Assembly (NCBI GenBank): GCA_034926675.1
Contig: JAYFQW010000001.1
Coordinates: forward strand, 169,093-233,092
Source: Clostridia bacterium
Lineage (GTDB): Bacteria; Bacillota; DTU025
Direction: 5' to 3'
DNA: 64,000 bases
Part shown: in pieces, positions 42,743 to 52,206 of the stretch
How the letters are laid out: each line of letters begins with the position of its first letter
Position numbering within the stretch: position 1 is the first letter of the stretch
Program-made: the position numbers and the translations under genes
The notes under the pieces: model-generated
What the model saw: the letters and a program-made list of their open reading frames with translations, nothing else
What the model was told of the DNA's origin: nothing
Database searches by the model: none

Positions 42743-43648
42743 ATGGAGATCACAGGCACCCCGTTGGGAGTCCTCAAGGAACATCTGAGCAGCACCAAAG
42801 AGCGCTTCGAGAAACGGATGAATGGGCTCAACCGCCGCTCTGTCGGTATTGCCCTCGGGTCTGGCGCTGCCCGTGGCCTCGCTCACATCGGAGTATTGGA
42901 TGTACTGTGGCGTGCTCAGATCCCAATAGACATCATCGTGGGAACGAGCATCGGATCCGTGATAGGGGGATGTTACGCGTCGGGGATGGAAGCCTACGAC
43001 CTTGAAAGGGTGGCTCTCTTGGTCAACAGGCGGGAGGTTCTTCGCTACACCGACTTCGTTGTGCCCCGAAAAGGCGGGCTCATAGCTGGCACACGGATTG
43101 AGGAACTCCTGAGGTCACTGACAGGAGGCAAGTCCTTCAGTGAAATGCGATTCCCATTCGCGTGCGCATGCACCGACATCCTAACCGGCGATGAGGTGGT
43201 CATGGAAAACGGGCCAGTCTACCGGGCAATGCGTGCGTCATCGTCGATCCCAGGGGTATTCCAGCCGGTGTTGCACGAGGGCCGGGTTCTTGTGGACGGA
43301 GGCATTCTCAACCCAATTCCCGTAAACTACCTCACGGCGCTCAATGTGGATGTGACTATCGCTGTTGACGTCATGCCCACCCTCAGGGCGCAGCCGGACC
43401 GGGAGGGCAAGCCTCCCTCGATAGTCACAACCATCATCAATGCCTTTGATATCATGGGCAAGCTCGTGGCTGCTCCCCTTTCGCAGCTGGCAACCGTTAT
43501 GCTGAAACCAGCAGTTGGACAGGTGCAGGCCGAGGAGTTCTGGCTCGCCCCCGAACTCATCGCGGAAGGACGACGGGTAGCTGAGGAAGCTCTCCCGAAG
43601 ATACGGGCCGCGGTTCTCGATACTGCCTCCAAAGATCGCATATCGTAA
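42743..43648 (+). CDS. Patatin-like phospholipase (RssA/YlbK type)
   Basis: 301-residue cytosolic serine lipase-like protein. Oxyanion loop GSGAARGLAH (about 38-47), nucleophile elbow GTSIGS (about 71-76) and the catalytic Asp in DGG (about 190) form the patatin Ser-Asp dyad. GGAGGCGACGGAC precedes ATG 42743; the longer frame runs back through the tRNA and is rejected. Substrate unknown. Confidence 0.92.
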   Translation: MEITGTPLGVLKEHLSSTKERFEKRMNGLNRRSVGIALGSGAARGLAHIGVLDVLWRAQIPIDIIVGTSIGSVIGGCYASGMEAYDLERVALLVNRREVLRYTDFVVPRKGGLIAGTRIEELLRSLTGGKSFSEMRFPFACACTDILTGDEVVMENGPVYRAMRASSSIPGVFQPVLHEGRVLVDGGILNPIPVNYLTALNVDVTIAVDVMPTLRAQPDREGKPPSIVTTIINAFDIMGKLVAAPLSQLATVMLKPAVGQVQAEEFWLAPELIAEGRRVAEEALPKIRAAVLDTASKDRIS

Positions 43649-43709
43649 CGACATCCACCTGTCCGCGGCGTTCCCACAGGCGGTCCACCAGGTGGTCCAC
43701 AAGGGCCTG

Positions 43710-43745
43710 CCAGCTCCCGAGGGGCCACGTCCCCTTGGGAGCTGG
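43710..43745 (+). terminator. Terminator-like hairpin after the patatin gene
   Basis: Stem CCAGCTCCC / GGGAGCTGG (43710-43718 with 43737-43745), extended inside by AGGGG/CCCCT. It is followed by TAGGCTCTTC, with only a short T-tract. Confidence 0.55.
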
Positions 43746-43877
43746 TAGGCTCTTCTATACTGTGGGTGGCGATTGGCAGCTTCATATGCGACTGCACTTT
43801 AGTCGACCACCACGGTAACGAAACCCACCCACGCGAACTATCGTATCATTATGACCGATAGCGGAGGTGGACAAGAC

Positions 43878-44804
43878 ATGGGTTTCGATTACTCGAGCTC
43901 CATTCCGGCGCCAATCTGGCAAGGAGCATGCCTTGGGGAACGAGAGGCCACTGCGGCTTTTGAGGAGATGAGGTTCTGGCTGCCAATCATGTCAGACCAC
44001 GCCAGGCTCATTCGCAATGGATTCGACCTAGCCGCCGACGACGTGTTCCGGTACTCTGATGCCCTTGGGGTGGCCATCGATGGAGTTCTCGCCGCTGTCC
44101 GTGAGACTACCCCTCCCTTCCCTCCAGGCCAGGCAGAGTGCTTCATCGCGGAGACAAACCGAGTCGTTGTCCCTCTGCGCGACTTCAAGGCCGCCCTCAC
44201 TGGGCTGATCGAGAAGTGCCAGATCCGAACTGATAGGCCCGCCGGACTCATCGAGCACGTCCGCCGGGAGGCGGATCTGTACCTTGGGATTGTCAATGGA
44301 CTAGTCGGAGGCCAGGCGCCCACTCGCGAGGATCTGAAGATCCCCGCTCCCAACTGCCACAAGGCCGAGCCCGCAGCGCTGGCTCCGCGGAGCCTCATTC
44401 CCAGCCTGGGCGAAGCAGGAGCACTCGTCTTGACCGACGAGACACTGTTCTTCACCGAGATCAATGGGGAGCATGCAGCCACTCTCAGCATATACTTCAG
44501 GCCAGGAACGCAGGATCAACTATCGAAAGATGCGGCCGCAACCGGAGAGGCCATACTTGCCCTGCGCAACCGCATGGCCGAAGCGGTCGAGCGCGGCTCG
44601 ACCATATGTCAGATGAAAGACCTGCTCTCATCGGCCAGGGAGTTGGTCGTTTCCTGGGCGGGCCAGCTTCAGTCGCTCAAGACGGTCGTCGGGACCTGCG
44701 CCGTGCCTACTGGCGAGGTGAACTTCCCGTTCTCCATTCTCGATCACATGCTGAAAGAGGCGGGCTACACGCTGGAACTGCTTGACATGGCTTGCCGCGC
44801 GTAG
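43878..44804 (+). CDS. DUF2935 family protein
   Basis: 308 residues, two related helical-bundle halves. The first starts EMRFWLPIMSDHARLIRNGFD, which matches DUF2935 as I know it from Bacillus and Clostridium; the second covers about 170-305. His, Glu and Asp residues in the helices suggest possible metal binding, but no function is established. GGAGGTGGACAAGAC precedes ATG 43878; ATG 43851 is also in frame. Confidence 0.8.
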   Translation: MGFDYSSSIPAPIWQGACLGEREATAAFEEMRFWLPIMSDHARLIRNGFDLAADDVFRYSDALGVAIDGVLAAVRETTPPFPPGQAECFIAETNRVVVPLRDFKAALTGLIEKCQIRTDRPAGLIEHVRREADLYLGIVNGLVGGQAPTREDLKIPAPNCHKAEPAALAPRSLIPSLGEAGALVLTDETLFFTEINGEHAATLSIYFRPGTQDQLSKDAAATGEAILALRNRMAEAVERGSTICQMKDLLSSARELVVSWAGQLQSLKTVVGTCAVPTGEVNFPFSILDHMLKEAGYTLELLDMACRA

Positions 44805-44910
44805 AACTATACTGCCGTGCCGCCTAACTGACGTCCGACCGGCGGAGAGCGGCGGTTCCGCCATTCCTCTGCCGGCCTTCTCTGGCCTGCGAAAGCCGAT
44901 GCCGGGATGG

Positions 44911-44916
44911 TATAAT
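44911..44916 (+). promoter_or_regulatory. Extended -10 promoter of the secreted LolA-like gene
   Basis: TGGTATAAT, with the TG motif and a perfect TATAAT at 44911-44916, 43 bases before the start codon. The -35 region is weak. Confidence 0.5.
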
Positions 44917-44958
44917 GATATGATTCGCGGTATGTCGTGGCTGAACGGGGGCATCTGG

Positions 44959-45687
44959 ATGAAACTGGCGGTGAGGTTCGAAATCGAGTCGGAAGTCAGT
45001 GTGCGTGCACTGCTCTCCCTGCTGCTTGCAGCTATTCTCCTCATGTCGACTGCGTCTTCAGCGCCTACGCGCGCCTTTGCCGATGCGCAACCGTCGCCAG
45101 CTAAGGATTCCGAGGCGTCGATGGTGCTTGAGAAGATGCTCTCCGCGCAGGCAGATCTGACGTCATTCGAGGCGCCGGCTATGGCCCGTATCACCGTAAA
45201 CGGAAAGACGGTAATGAGCACACGGATCCACCTCATTGCCAGACGGCCGAATTATGTGGCCGTGAGGTGGCTCGGTGTGACGATACGCCCGCACCGCGGC
45301 ATCATCTTCGTCGATCCTGAGAAGTTCACCTCTGGTGAGTACAGCCTCTCCGTCGAGGCCTGGCCCACTGACAACAATGGACACTGGATCGTGTCCGCCG
45401 CATCCAGAGATGACGCACTGGAGCCGCTTCACTGGAGGCTGACTGTTGACGCACTGACGTGGCTCATCACTCGCGCGGAGGTTACGACCTCTGCAGGCGA
45501 GCACTGTGCAATTGAAGCTACATACCGGCGAACTGGTCTGAGAAGGTGGGAACCTGAGTCGATACATGCCGACGGCGCCATGCTGCTCACGGAGTTTCTA
45601 CCGAGTTTCCTCGTAAGGCTGGTCGCGGGCAACGATGCTGCGGTCGATAGCGCTGTAAGCGCTAGCCTGCAATTCGCCTCGGAGTAA
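44959..45687 (+). CDS. Secreted LolA-like lipoprotein-carrier-fold protein, unknown role
   Basis: 242 residues with a signal peptide (about 15-43, ending near AFA). The mature part begins with a helix and DLTSFEAPAMARITVNG, then beta strands (YVAVRWLGVTIRPHRGIIF), reminiscent of LolA/DUF2092-type folds. No lipobox. ATG 44959 follows GGGGGCATCTGG. An open frame upstream from 44782 has no signal. Family assignment is tentative. Confidence 0.6.
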   Translation: MKLAVRFEIESEVSVRALLSLLLAAILLMSTASSAPTRAFADAQPSPAKDSEASMVLEKMLSAQADLTSFEAPAMARITVNGKTVMSTRIHLIARRPNYVAVRWLGVTIRPHRGIIFVDPEKFTSGEYSLSVEAWPTDNNGHWIVSAASRDDALEPLHWRLTVDALTWLITRAEVTTSAGEHCAIEATYRRTGLRRWEPESIHADGAMLLTEFLPSFLVRLVAGNDAAVDSAVSASLQFASE

Positions 45688-45721
45688 GCTCCACTCTCCC
45701 ACGCTTCCAGTACAGCAAGGA

Positions 45722-45746
45722 AAGCGTAGCCGAAGGTGCTACGCTT
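45722..45746. terminator. Hairpin between convergent genes
   Basis: Perfect 9-bp stem AAGCGTAGC / GCTACGCTT with a 7-base loop, located between the LolA-like gene and hup. No strong T-run. Confidence 0.5.
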
Positions 45747-45863
45747 GGCCTTTCCGCGTGTTGTGAGCCCCTGAGCATCGATCGTGCGATGCCATCAGAT
45801 CAGCAGCGCGACCGCTAATCCGACAGTCGAGGCAGTTGAGGCAGTCTCGGTGATCTAGGCAGT

Positions 45864-46136
45864 CTAGAGCACCGATTCCTTTAGTTCTTTCCCTGCTCTG
45901 AACACCGGCACTTTCCTGGCGGGGATCCTGATCTCCTCCATGGTCTTGGGGTTTCTGCCCACCCGTGCCTCGCGTGCCTTTACCTCGAAACTCCCAAACC
46001 CCACGAGCTGCACTTTCTCGCCGGACTTCAGCTCTTCCTTAATCGTGTCAAACACTGCATCCACGGCCTTGCCGGAGTCCTTCTTCGTCAAGCCCGTCTT
46101 TCCGGCGATAGCATCCACCAGGTCGGACTTGGTCAT
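45864..46136 (-). CDS. hup: HU-type DNA-binding protein
   Basis: Nucleoid protein that bends DNA. 90 residues with [20 protein letters not shown] at the start, [18 protein letters not shown] in the beta arm and [13 protein letters not shown] near the end, all HU signatures. GGGGGCGAG precedes ATG 46136; the in-frame ATG at 46154 is less likely. Confidence 0.95.
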   Translation of the reverse strand: MTKSDLVDAIAGKTGLTKKDSGKAVDAVFDTIKEELKSGEKVQLVGFGSFEVKAREARVGRNPKTMEEIRIPARKVPVFRAGKELKESVL

Positions 46137-46218
46137 TCGTCTCGCCCCCTTCAAGCACTATGCTTTCCAGTGGCACGCGCCATTATTACCTGAGGCGCAA
46201 GGGGGCGGCGCACGTCGT

Positions 46219-47697
46219 CTACAAGATGATGCAGATCAGTCCGCCGCTGCCCTCGTTCACTATCTTCGTCAGGGTCTCCTGCAGCTTCTCCTGGGCGTTT
46301 TCGGGCATGTGGGCGAGCTTCGCTTCTATTCCTTCTTTGATCAGATCCTGCATGGATCTCCCCAGAAACTCTGTCTCCCAGAGCTTTGCGGGGTTCTCTG
46401 AGAACTCCTCGGCGATCTCGTGTGCGAACTCTTCACTCTGCTTCTCTGTGCCCATGAGCGGGGTCACTTCGGTTCTTATGTCCGCCCGGATCATGTGTAT
46501 CGAAGGAGCTGTGGCCTTCAGCCTCACGCCGCATCTGTTGCCCTGCCTGATGATGTCGGGCTCCTCGAACGATATCTCATCGAGGAAGGGCATTACGATC
46601 CCGTAGCCCTTGGCTCTCACCTGATCTAGCGCGGTTGATACCTTGTCATACTCGCGCTTGGCGTGAGTTAGATCGCGCATCATGTGGATGACGTCCGAGT
46701 CTCCCACAACCGCGAACCCGCTCATCTCCGACATTACCGTGTAGAACAGGGACCGAGGCGCGGTCAGGCCGATCTGCACTCTTCCGGTTCCCATGTCGAG
46801 CAGAGTCACCATGGCAGATTCGGTGTTCTCCGCCATGCCCAGCATCTGAACTGCCCGCGACACATCGCGGACCCTTTGTATCGTGGCCACTGCGTCCCTA
46901 ACGCTTTCGATGAACCCGGCGCGAATTGGATGGGATTCATCCAGCTCAGCCACCCAGTCGGGGAGCCTCACTGAGATCTCCCTGACAGGGAACTCGTGGA
47001 GTACGCCCGAGAGAACCTGCATTATCTCCTCGTTCGAGGTGCGAAGGCAGTCGATGGGGATGACCGGGACGTCGTACTCACGCGCCAGCACCTCTCCGAG
47101 CCCCCGGGTCTCTTCCGCCTGAGGATGAGTCGAATTCAGGACCACGATGAAGGGCTTGCCGAGTTCCTTGAGTTCTGAGACGACTCTCTGCTCTGCGTCT
47201 ACGTAGTGCTCCCTCTTAATGTCGGTGATCGATCCATCGGTCGTGACGACCAGGCCTATGGTTGAGTGTTCCTGAATCACTTTCGCGGTTCCGATTTCGG
47301 CGGCTCTCTGGAACGAGATCTCATCCTCGAACCAGGGTGTGCGAACCATGCGGGGCGCATTTAGCTCCTCATATCCGAGGGCGCCTGCCACCGAATAGCC
47401 CACGCAATCCACCATTCTGACTGACGCTTTGATATTGTCGGCAAACGTGACCTCGACCGCCTCGCCCGGGACGAACTTGGGCTCGGTGGTCATGATGGTC
47501 CTCCCGGCCCCGCTCTGTGGCAGCTCGTCTCGGGTGCGCTCTTTCTCGTAGGCGTTCTTTATGTTGGGCAGGACTATGGAGTCCATGAACCTGGAGATGA
47601 AGGTGGACTTCCCGGTCCTGACAGGGCCAACCACGCCAATGTAGACGTCGCCCCCGGTGCGCTCCGCAATGTGCTGGAAGATATCAAATCGCTCCAT
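46219..47697 (-). CDS. spoIVA: Stage IV sporulation protein A, coat-morphogenesis ATPase
   Basis: Forms the basement layer of the spore coat around the forespore by ATP-driven polymerisation. 492 residues, the normal length, with Walker A GPVRTGKST (about 24-32) and the family N-terminus MERFDIFQHIAERTGGDVYIG. GGAGGG precedes the ATG. A candidate SigE promoter is visible upstream. The C-terminal tail NEGSGGLICIIL is the conserved end needed for membrane attachment by SpoVM in Bacillus. Proof that this lineage sporulates or did so recently. Confidence 0.97.
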   Translation of the reverse strand: MERFDIFQHIAERTGGDVYIGVVGPVRTGKSTFISRFMDSIVLPNIKNAYEKERTRDELPQSGAGRTIMTTEPKFVPGEAVEVTFADNIKASVRMVDCVGYSVAGALGYEELNAPRMVRTPWFEDEISFQRAAEIGTAKVIQEHSTIGLVVTTDGSITDIKREHYVDAEQRVVSELKELGKPFIVVLNSTHPQAEETRGLGEVLAREYDVPVIPIDCLRTSNEEIMQVLSGVLHEFPVREISVRLPDWVAELDESHPIRAGFIESVRDAVATIQRVRDVSRAVQMLGMAENTESAMVTLLDMGTGRVQIGLTAPRSLFYTVMSEMSGFAVVGDSDVIHMMRDLTHAKREYDKVSTALDQVRAKGYGIVMPFLDEISFEEPDIIRQGNRCGVRLKATAPSIHMIRADIRTEVTPLMGTEKQSEEFAHEIAEEFSENPAKLWETEFLGRSMQDLIKEGIEAKLAHMPENAQEKLQETLTKIVNEGSGGLICIIL

Positions 47698-47787
47698 CCA
47701 TCTGCCCTCCCTCGCATCGAGTCCGGGTGGAGGCGGCCTCGCACCCGAGTGGACGCATGCGGGTTGTACCTGCTGAATGACGCTACA

Positions 47788-47815
47788 TCTATATGAGGCG
47801 CGCTGAGAATTATGC
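47788..47815 (-). promoter_or_regulatory. Candidate SigE promoter of spoIVA
   Basis: Minus strand GCATAAT (47809-47815), 13-base spacer, CATATAGA (47788-47795), resembling the mother-cell SigE consensus with one or two mismatches. Confidence 0.4.
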
Positions 47816-47820
47816 GGGGA

Positions 47821-48666
47821 TCACGCGAGCAGTGGCAGCAGACTGGCCATGGCGAGGAGGTCCAGCTCATTGTGGAATACCACAGGACTGATGATGTCCC
47901 AATCCCCTGTCCGGACGAACTGCGCGTACATCTGTGGAATGAGACTCCCGGGGACATCGTCAACTCGGGGGTGGTCGAGGATAAGATCCTCTATGGTTGA
48001 CAGGCGGCAGTTCGGAAGGTGGTTTCTGTATCTGCGCCTTGCGGGGTGGCACAGGTCGACAATGCACGCCGCAATTCGATCATCCTGGCCGTGATAGGCG
48101 AGGCGCCTTCGGATGAATGGAATGTCGAACGACTTCCCATTGTATGTGATGATGGCGCGCGCGCAAGCGAGCCTCGCCATCGCCTCGTCGAGCACTGCGG
48201 GTTCGTCATCGTATTCGCTGGCGAAGAGCTGGCAGAGCCGAAATCCCTCTTTGCCCGGCAGGAGTAGGCCCACCATGAAAAGGGCGGCTGTGGATGGGAG
48301 ACCGCAGGTTTCGATATCGAGAAACACGACCTCCTCTGGGCTGCACATCGTGAGAAGCTCCATATCCGGAACTCCGCAGCTTGAGAGTGCGCGACCATCA
48401 GCGTTCTCCAGCGCCTCCACGACAAGACGTGCGCGGTCCGCCCACCGCTCATGCTGCACCAGGTCGAAGATGGTGGCATATCCCTCATCCCTCAGCCGTG
48501 ATTCGGTGATAGGGCCGATCCCGTACACCAGCTGCAGGTTACGGGCGATCGCAGCAATAGGATCGCCATCACCTTTCCGTGGCCCAATCGTCGTGATGTC
48601 CTTCTCTATCAGCAGGCACGAGCCGTAAGAATTCTCGACCAGAGCTCCTCCGAAGGAGTTGTCCAC
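47821..48666 (-). CDS. YprB-type ribonuclease-H-fold exonuclease-like protein
   Basis: 281 residues. The RNase H/DEDD fold is marked by FLDIETCGL (about 119-127), ITYNGKSFDIPF (about 175) and the C-terminal HNELDLLAMASLL, giving the acidic quartet. An N-terminal helix-hairpin-helix-like segment (YGIGPITESRLRDEGY) suggests DNA binding. No transmembrane region. Precise substrate unknown. Confidence 0.85.
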   Translation of the reverse strand: MDNSFGGALVENSYGSCLLIEKDITTIGPRKGDGDPIAAIARNLQLVYGIGPITESRLRDEGYATIFDLVQHERWADRARLVVEALENADGRALSSCGVPDMELLTMCSPEEVVFLDIETCGLPSTAALFMVGLLLPGKEGFRLCQLFASEYDDEPAVLDEAMARLACARAIITYNGKSFDIPFIRRRLAYHGQDDRIAACIVDLCHPARRRYRNHLPNCRLSTIEDLILDHPRVDDVPGSLIPQMYAQFVRTGDWDIISPVVFHNELDLLAMASLLPLLA

Positions 48667-48683
48667 TGAAACTGGCCTCCCGA

Positions 48684-49922
48684 CTATATTGTGTATCTGA
48701 CCCTGAACAGAATCTCAGCCTGCCCGCCTGCAGGCGCCTGTACTGTGAAGAGAGCGAGCCCTCCGCTGCCCTTGGTCCACGTGGACGGGGTGCTCTGGAG
48801 CATCGTCCACTCTCCGGGCAGCTCCTCGATATCGATGACTTCAACATCCTGCTGGCCCTGGTTGGTGATCCTGACCTGGTAGGCTTCCTCCCATGAGCTG
48901 GACCCCACCTTCTTCTGATCAGTCCGCACCTTCTCGGCCCTGAGCTGGCTCGCCTTTCCCAGCCTCACCAGGAGCTGTGCCGGATGCGGAGATGCAGGCA
49001 GCGTGTCCGCGCCGAGCAGGTAGGCAGAACCGTCGCGTGAACGGGAATACACCATCATTTTGCCTGCTGGAAGCGGAAACGGGACCGCGCCGTCCTTGGG
49101 GCTGGGTATGTCGAGGGCAAGCATCACCGGTTTCTCTTCCTTCTTCGTTCCAGCAGCATCCGGGATAGTGGCGGCAACTCGATCAACCACGTACACAAGC
49201 CGCGCGGGCACATTCTCCGCCCTGAATAGCTGGATATGGGAATATGACCCGGAAGGCATGGGATCCGGCTTGGAGAGGACTTTCACTGTGTTCCCAAGAG
49301 CCGCTCCGCCCCGGTAGTCCGCCTTTCCCGGCAGTGCATTTGCTGGGCCTGCCACTAGGGTAAGACGGTCGCAGGAGATGTCGGCTGTAGTCCGATTCGA
49401 CACGGTGCACCATCCGAGGATCTCGGCCGACTCGTCGGCCGCGCCGAGGAGTGCGCTGTAGGACGCCATCCAGTTGAGCCCGGAGAACGCATAGATGACC
49501 CTGAAGGTTGCTGGTCCTTCCGAATCCGACATCACGTTGAACGCCAGTTCCCCATTCGTCGGGTCATATCGCTTCGATACTGCGGCAATGACGCCTTTTC
49601 CAGAAACGACCGTGATCTCCGATGCCCCGGAATCCACAGTGCCCGGAATCCCCGTCAGTACTAGCCTGTTGATCCCCGGCGATAGCTGCGTGATGATGCT
49701 CCTCACGGCAACCGCCTGCCCGGATTCGTAGGCGGCTACCCAATCTGCAGGGATAGCGTCGGGAGTAGCTGCGCTCTCCCGCGCGGCCCCGGCCGCCGCT
49801 CCTTGCGCCGAATCCGGTGCGCTTCCTCCGGCGAGGAGAGTTCCTGCTGGCAGACCGAGGATGATGAGTGCAGCGACGAGCGCAACTGCCAGATTGCGGG
49901 CGTTCCGCACCATAGCATGCAT
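48684..49922 (-). CDS. Secreted DUF4139-like protein
   Basis: 412 residues with a signal peptide (about 8-32). Two beta-rich parts follow: SPGINRLVLTGIPGTVDSGA, then a segment GLNWMASYSALL ... ILGWCTVSNRTTADISCDRLTLVAG typical of the DUF4139 domain, ending in a beta-sandwich. The coiled-coil region common in longer DUF4139 proteins is missing. Start ATG 49922 with a distant GGGGAGG, or ATG 49913. Extracytoplasmic; role unknown. Confidence 0.75.
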   Translation of the reverse strand: MHAMVRNARNLAVALVAALIILGLPAGTLLAGGSAPDSAQGAAAGAARESAATPDAIPADWVAAYESGQAVAVRSIITQLSPGINRLVLTGIPGTVDSGASEITVVSGKGVIAAVSKRYDPTNGELAFNVMSDSEGPATFRVIYAFSGLNWMASYSALLGAADESAEILGWCTVSNRTTADISCDRLTLVAGPANALPGKADYRGGAALGNTVKVLSKPDPMPSGSYSHIQLFRAENVPARLVYVVDRVAATIPDAAGTKKEEKPVMLALDIPSPKDGAVPFPLPAGKMMVYSRSRDGSAYLLGADTLPASPHPAQLLVRLGKASQLRAEKVRTDQKKVGSSSWEEAYQVRITNQGQQDVEVIDIEELPGEWTMLQSTPSTWTKGSGGLALFTVQAPAGGQAEILFRVRYTI

Positions 49923-49949
49923 TTGGCGATCAACCTCCCCTCCCCTACT

Positions 49950-51239
49950 TCAACTCCGCTGCCGCTGGTTCCTGCGAAGGCACTGCGCGAATCGGAGCAT
50001 CGCAAATTCCACTTGATGCCTGATCAGTCCACCCTGCAGATACACAGTATACGGAGGCCGCAGGGGCGCATCGGCCGACAGCTCGATGGAGGCGCCCTGG
50101 GTGAAGGCGCCAGCCGCCATGATCACCTGGTCGTCGTAGCCGGGCATCGGCGCAGGCTCGGGGGTGACTCCGGAATCGATCGGCGAGCTCTGCTGGACCG
50201 CTCGGCAGAAGGCTGATAGATTGTCCGGGCTTCCGAGTTTCACAGCGAGAACGATGTCGTGCCTCTGCTCTCCGGGCATCGGAGACACTTCGAACCCGAG
50301 CCGGGAGAGGAATGCGCCTGCGAAGATGGATCCTGCCAGGGCCTCTCCGGTTATCAGCGGCGCGAGGAAAAGCCCGAGGGCGAGATCTCTGGTGAACCCC
50401 AGGCTCGGCCCGCAGTGTGACCCGAGGCCAGGGGCATTGAGCCTCTCCGCAGCCATCTCAACGTAATCCCGCTTGCCGACAATGTATCCGCCGCATGGTG
50501 CGACGCCTCCGCCTGCATTCTTTATGAGTGATCCTGCGGCGATGTCGGCCCCAACTGCAGTTGGCTCCATGTCCTCTGTAAACTCCCCGTAGCAGTTGTC
50601 GACGAACACGATAGCCTCAGGGTTCGCAGCCTTGACGCAACTGCAGATCTCCCTGATATCGTCCACTGACAGGGAGCGCCTCCATGAGTAGCCCCTTGAC
50701 CGCTGAACCAGTACGAGCCTTGCGGCTTCCGAGGCCCTGGCGATTCCAGGCAGATCGGGACCGCCATCCTCCGCCGGCGCCGCTTCTCGATACCCTACGC
50801 CGAACTCAGCGAGGGACCCCCGGTGCACCCGGGCGCCGCAACCTATCACAGTGGTCATGGTGTCGTACGGCGCGCCGCACGCAGAGACCATCGTGTCGCC
50901 TGGCCTGAGGATGCCGAAAAGCACGCAGGAGAGGGCGTGGGTCCCCGATGCCATCTGCATTCGGACGAGGGCGGCCTCAGCCCCGAATGCAGCAGCGAAC
51001 GCGTTTTCGAGCCTCTCGCGCCCGACGTCGTCGTACCCGTAGCCTGTTGCACCCCCGAAGTGATGTTCACCAAGGCCAGCGACTGCGAACGCCTGCAGCA
51101 CCTTGCCTGTGTTCATCCTCGATATCTCATCTACTGCCGCAACATCCCCCGCGATACCAGCCCTAACCTCCCTGGCGAGATCCAGCAGGTCTGGGTCGAC
51201 TCCTAGTGCCTGTCCGATCTGTGCGTCAAAGCCCTTCAT
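49950..51239 (-). CDS. Methionine gamma-lyase-like PLP protein (YnbB family)
   Basis: 429 residues, PLP-dependent Cys/Met-metabolism fold. The PLP lysine lies in SLIKNAGGGVAP (about K245), and the N-terminal MNTGKVLQAFAVAGLGEHHFGGATGYGYDD is the YnbB/aluminium-resistance family signature. In many Bacillota it sits near hfq and miaA. Here it overlaps miaA by 14 bases and there is no hfq. Activity on methionine is by family inference only. Confidence 0.9.
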   Translation of the reverse strand: MKGFDAQIGQALGVDPDLLDLAREVRAGIAGDVAAVDEISRMNTGKVLQAFAVAGLGEHHFGGATGYGYDDVGRERLENAFAAAFGAEAALVRMQMASGTHALSCVLFGILRPGDTMVSACGAPYDTMTTVIGCGARVHRGSLAEFGVGYREAAPAEDGGPDLPGIARASEAARLVLVQRSRGYSWRRSLSVDDIREICSCVKAANPEAIVFVDNCYGEFTEDMEPTAVGADIAAGSLIKNAGGGVAPCGGYIVGKRDYVEMAAERLNAPGLGSHCGPSLGFTRDLALGLFLAPLITGEALAGSIFAGAFLSRLGFEVSPMPGEQRHDIVLAVKLGSPDNLSAFCRAVQQSSPIDSGVTPEPAPMPGYDDQVIMAAGAFTQGASIELSADAPLRPPYTVYLQGGLIRHQVEFAMLRFAQCLRRNQRQRS

Positions 51240-52206
51240 CGAGTTTGTAGTCCACCTCTTCCAGCCAGCCGCCGAGAATCGTTATTATCTCATCTGCTAT
51301 CTCATTGGGGCAGGAGGAACCATCGACATCCAGCCAGTGGATGTCCCTGTTCTTCCTGAACCATGTCATCTGGCGTTTTGCGTACTTTCGGGTCTCCGAT
51401 TTGACTGTTTCCACTGCTTCGTCAAGGCCCTCCCGCCCATCAAGGAACGCCGCCAGTTCCTTGTATCCGATGGCCTGAAGTGCGGTGAACCTTTCCTCGC
51501 AGCCTCGGGCGACAAGCGCGCGGACCTCGTCGAGAAGGCCCGCATCGATCATATCATCGACTCTTGCGTCTATCCTCTCGTTGAGGAGGTCCCTGTTCAT
51601 CCTGAGTCCGAACTGCCTGACGTCGAATTCGGATTCCCCTTCGTGCAGGCGCTGCAACTCGGTTATGGGTGTGCCCGTAACCTCATACACCTCAAGCGCT
51701 CGCACCATTCGGCGGAGATCGTTCGGGTGTATGCGCGCGGCCGCGGCTGGATCCACCTCGGAGAGCCTGCTGTAGAGAACGGCGTTCCCCACAGCTGCAG
51801 CTTCCTGCTCCAGTTTGGCCCTGATCTGTTCATTGCGGCCTTCATCAGGGAAGAGAAAACCACGGACCGTGGCATCGACATACAGGCCTGTGCCTCCCAC
51901 CATGATGGGCATCCGCCCCTCAGACCATATCTCACGTATCGCAGCGCGCGCGAGTTCCTGATACCGCGCCACGCAGAACAGCTCGTTAGGGTCTGCCACA
52001 TCGATCAGGCGATGCTTCACGCATCCCTGTTCCGCCGGGGTTGGCTTCGCAGTTCCGATGTCCATACCCCGGTAGACTTGCATGGAATCAGCGGAGATGA
52101 TCTCTCCTCGAAGCTTGGGAGCGAGCGCGAGCCCAACCGCGGATTTTCCGACTGCAGTAGGCCCCACAATGGTTATGAGAGGAGGTCGGTGTGCTCCTGC
52201 GTTCAT
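51226..52206 (-). CDS. miaA: tRNA dimethylallyltransferase
   Basis: Adds the isopentenyl group to A37 of tRNAs that read UNN codons. 326 residues with P-loop GPTAVGKS, the DSMQVYRGMDIGTAKP motif and GGTGLYVDATVRG. ATG 52206 overlaps the stop of the upstream methyltransferase (ATGA). The DMAPP it uses comes from the IspH pathway (ispH-rpsA at 1.9 kb), and miaB in the same block completes ms2i6A. The longer frame upstream to 52398 is not conserved. Confidence 0.96.
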   Translation of the reverse strand: MNAGAHRPPLITIVGPTAVGKSAVGLALAPKLRGEIISADSMQVYRGMDIGTAKPTPAEQGCVKHRLIDVADPNELFCVARYQELARAAIREIWSEGRMPIMVGGTGLYVDATVRGFLFPDEGRNEQIRAKLEQEAAAVGNAVLYSRLSEVDPAAAARIHPNDLRRMVRALEVYEVTGTPITELQRLHEGESEFDVRQFGLRMNRDLLNERIDARVDDMIDAGLLDEVRALVARGCEERFTALQAIGYKELAAFLDGREGLDEAVETVKSETRKYAKRQMTWFRKNRDIHWLDVDGSSCPNEIADEIITILGGWLEEVDYKLDEGL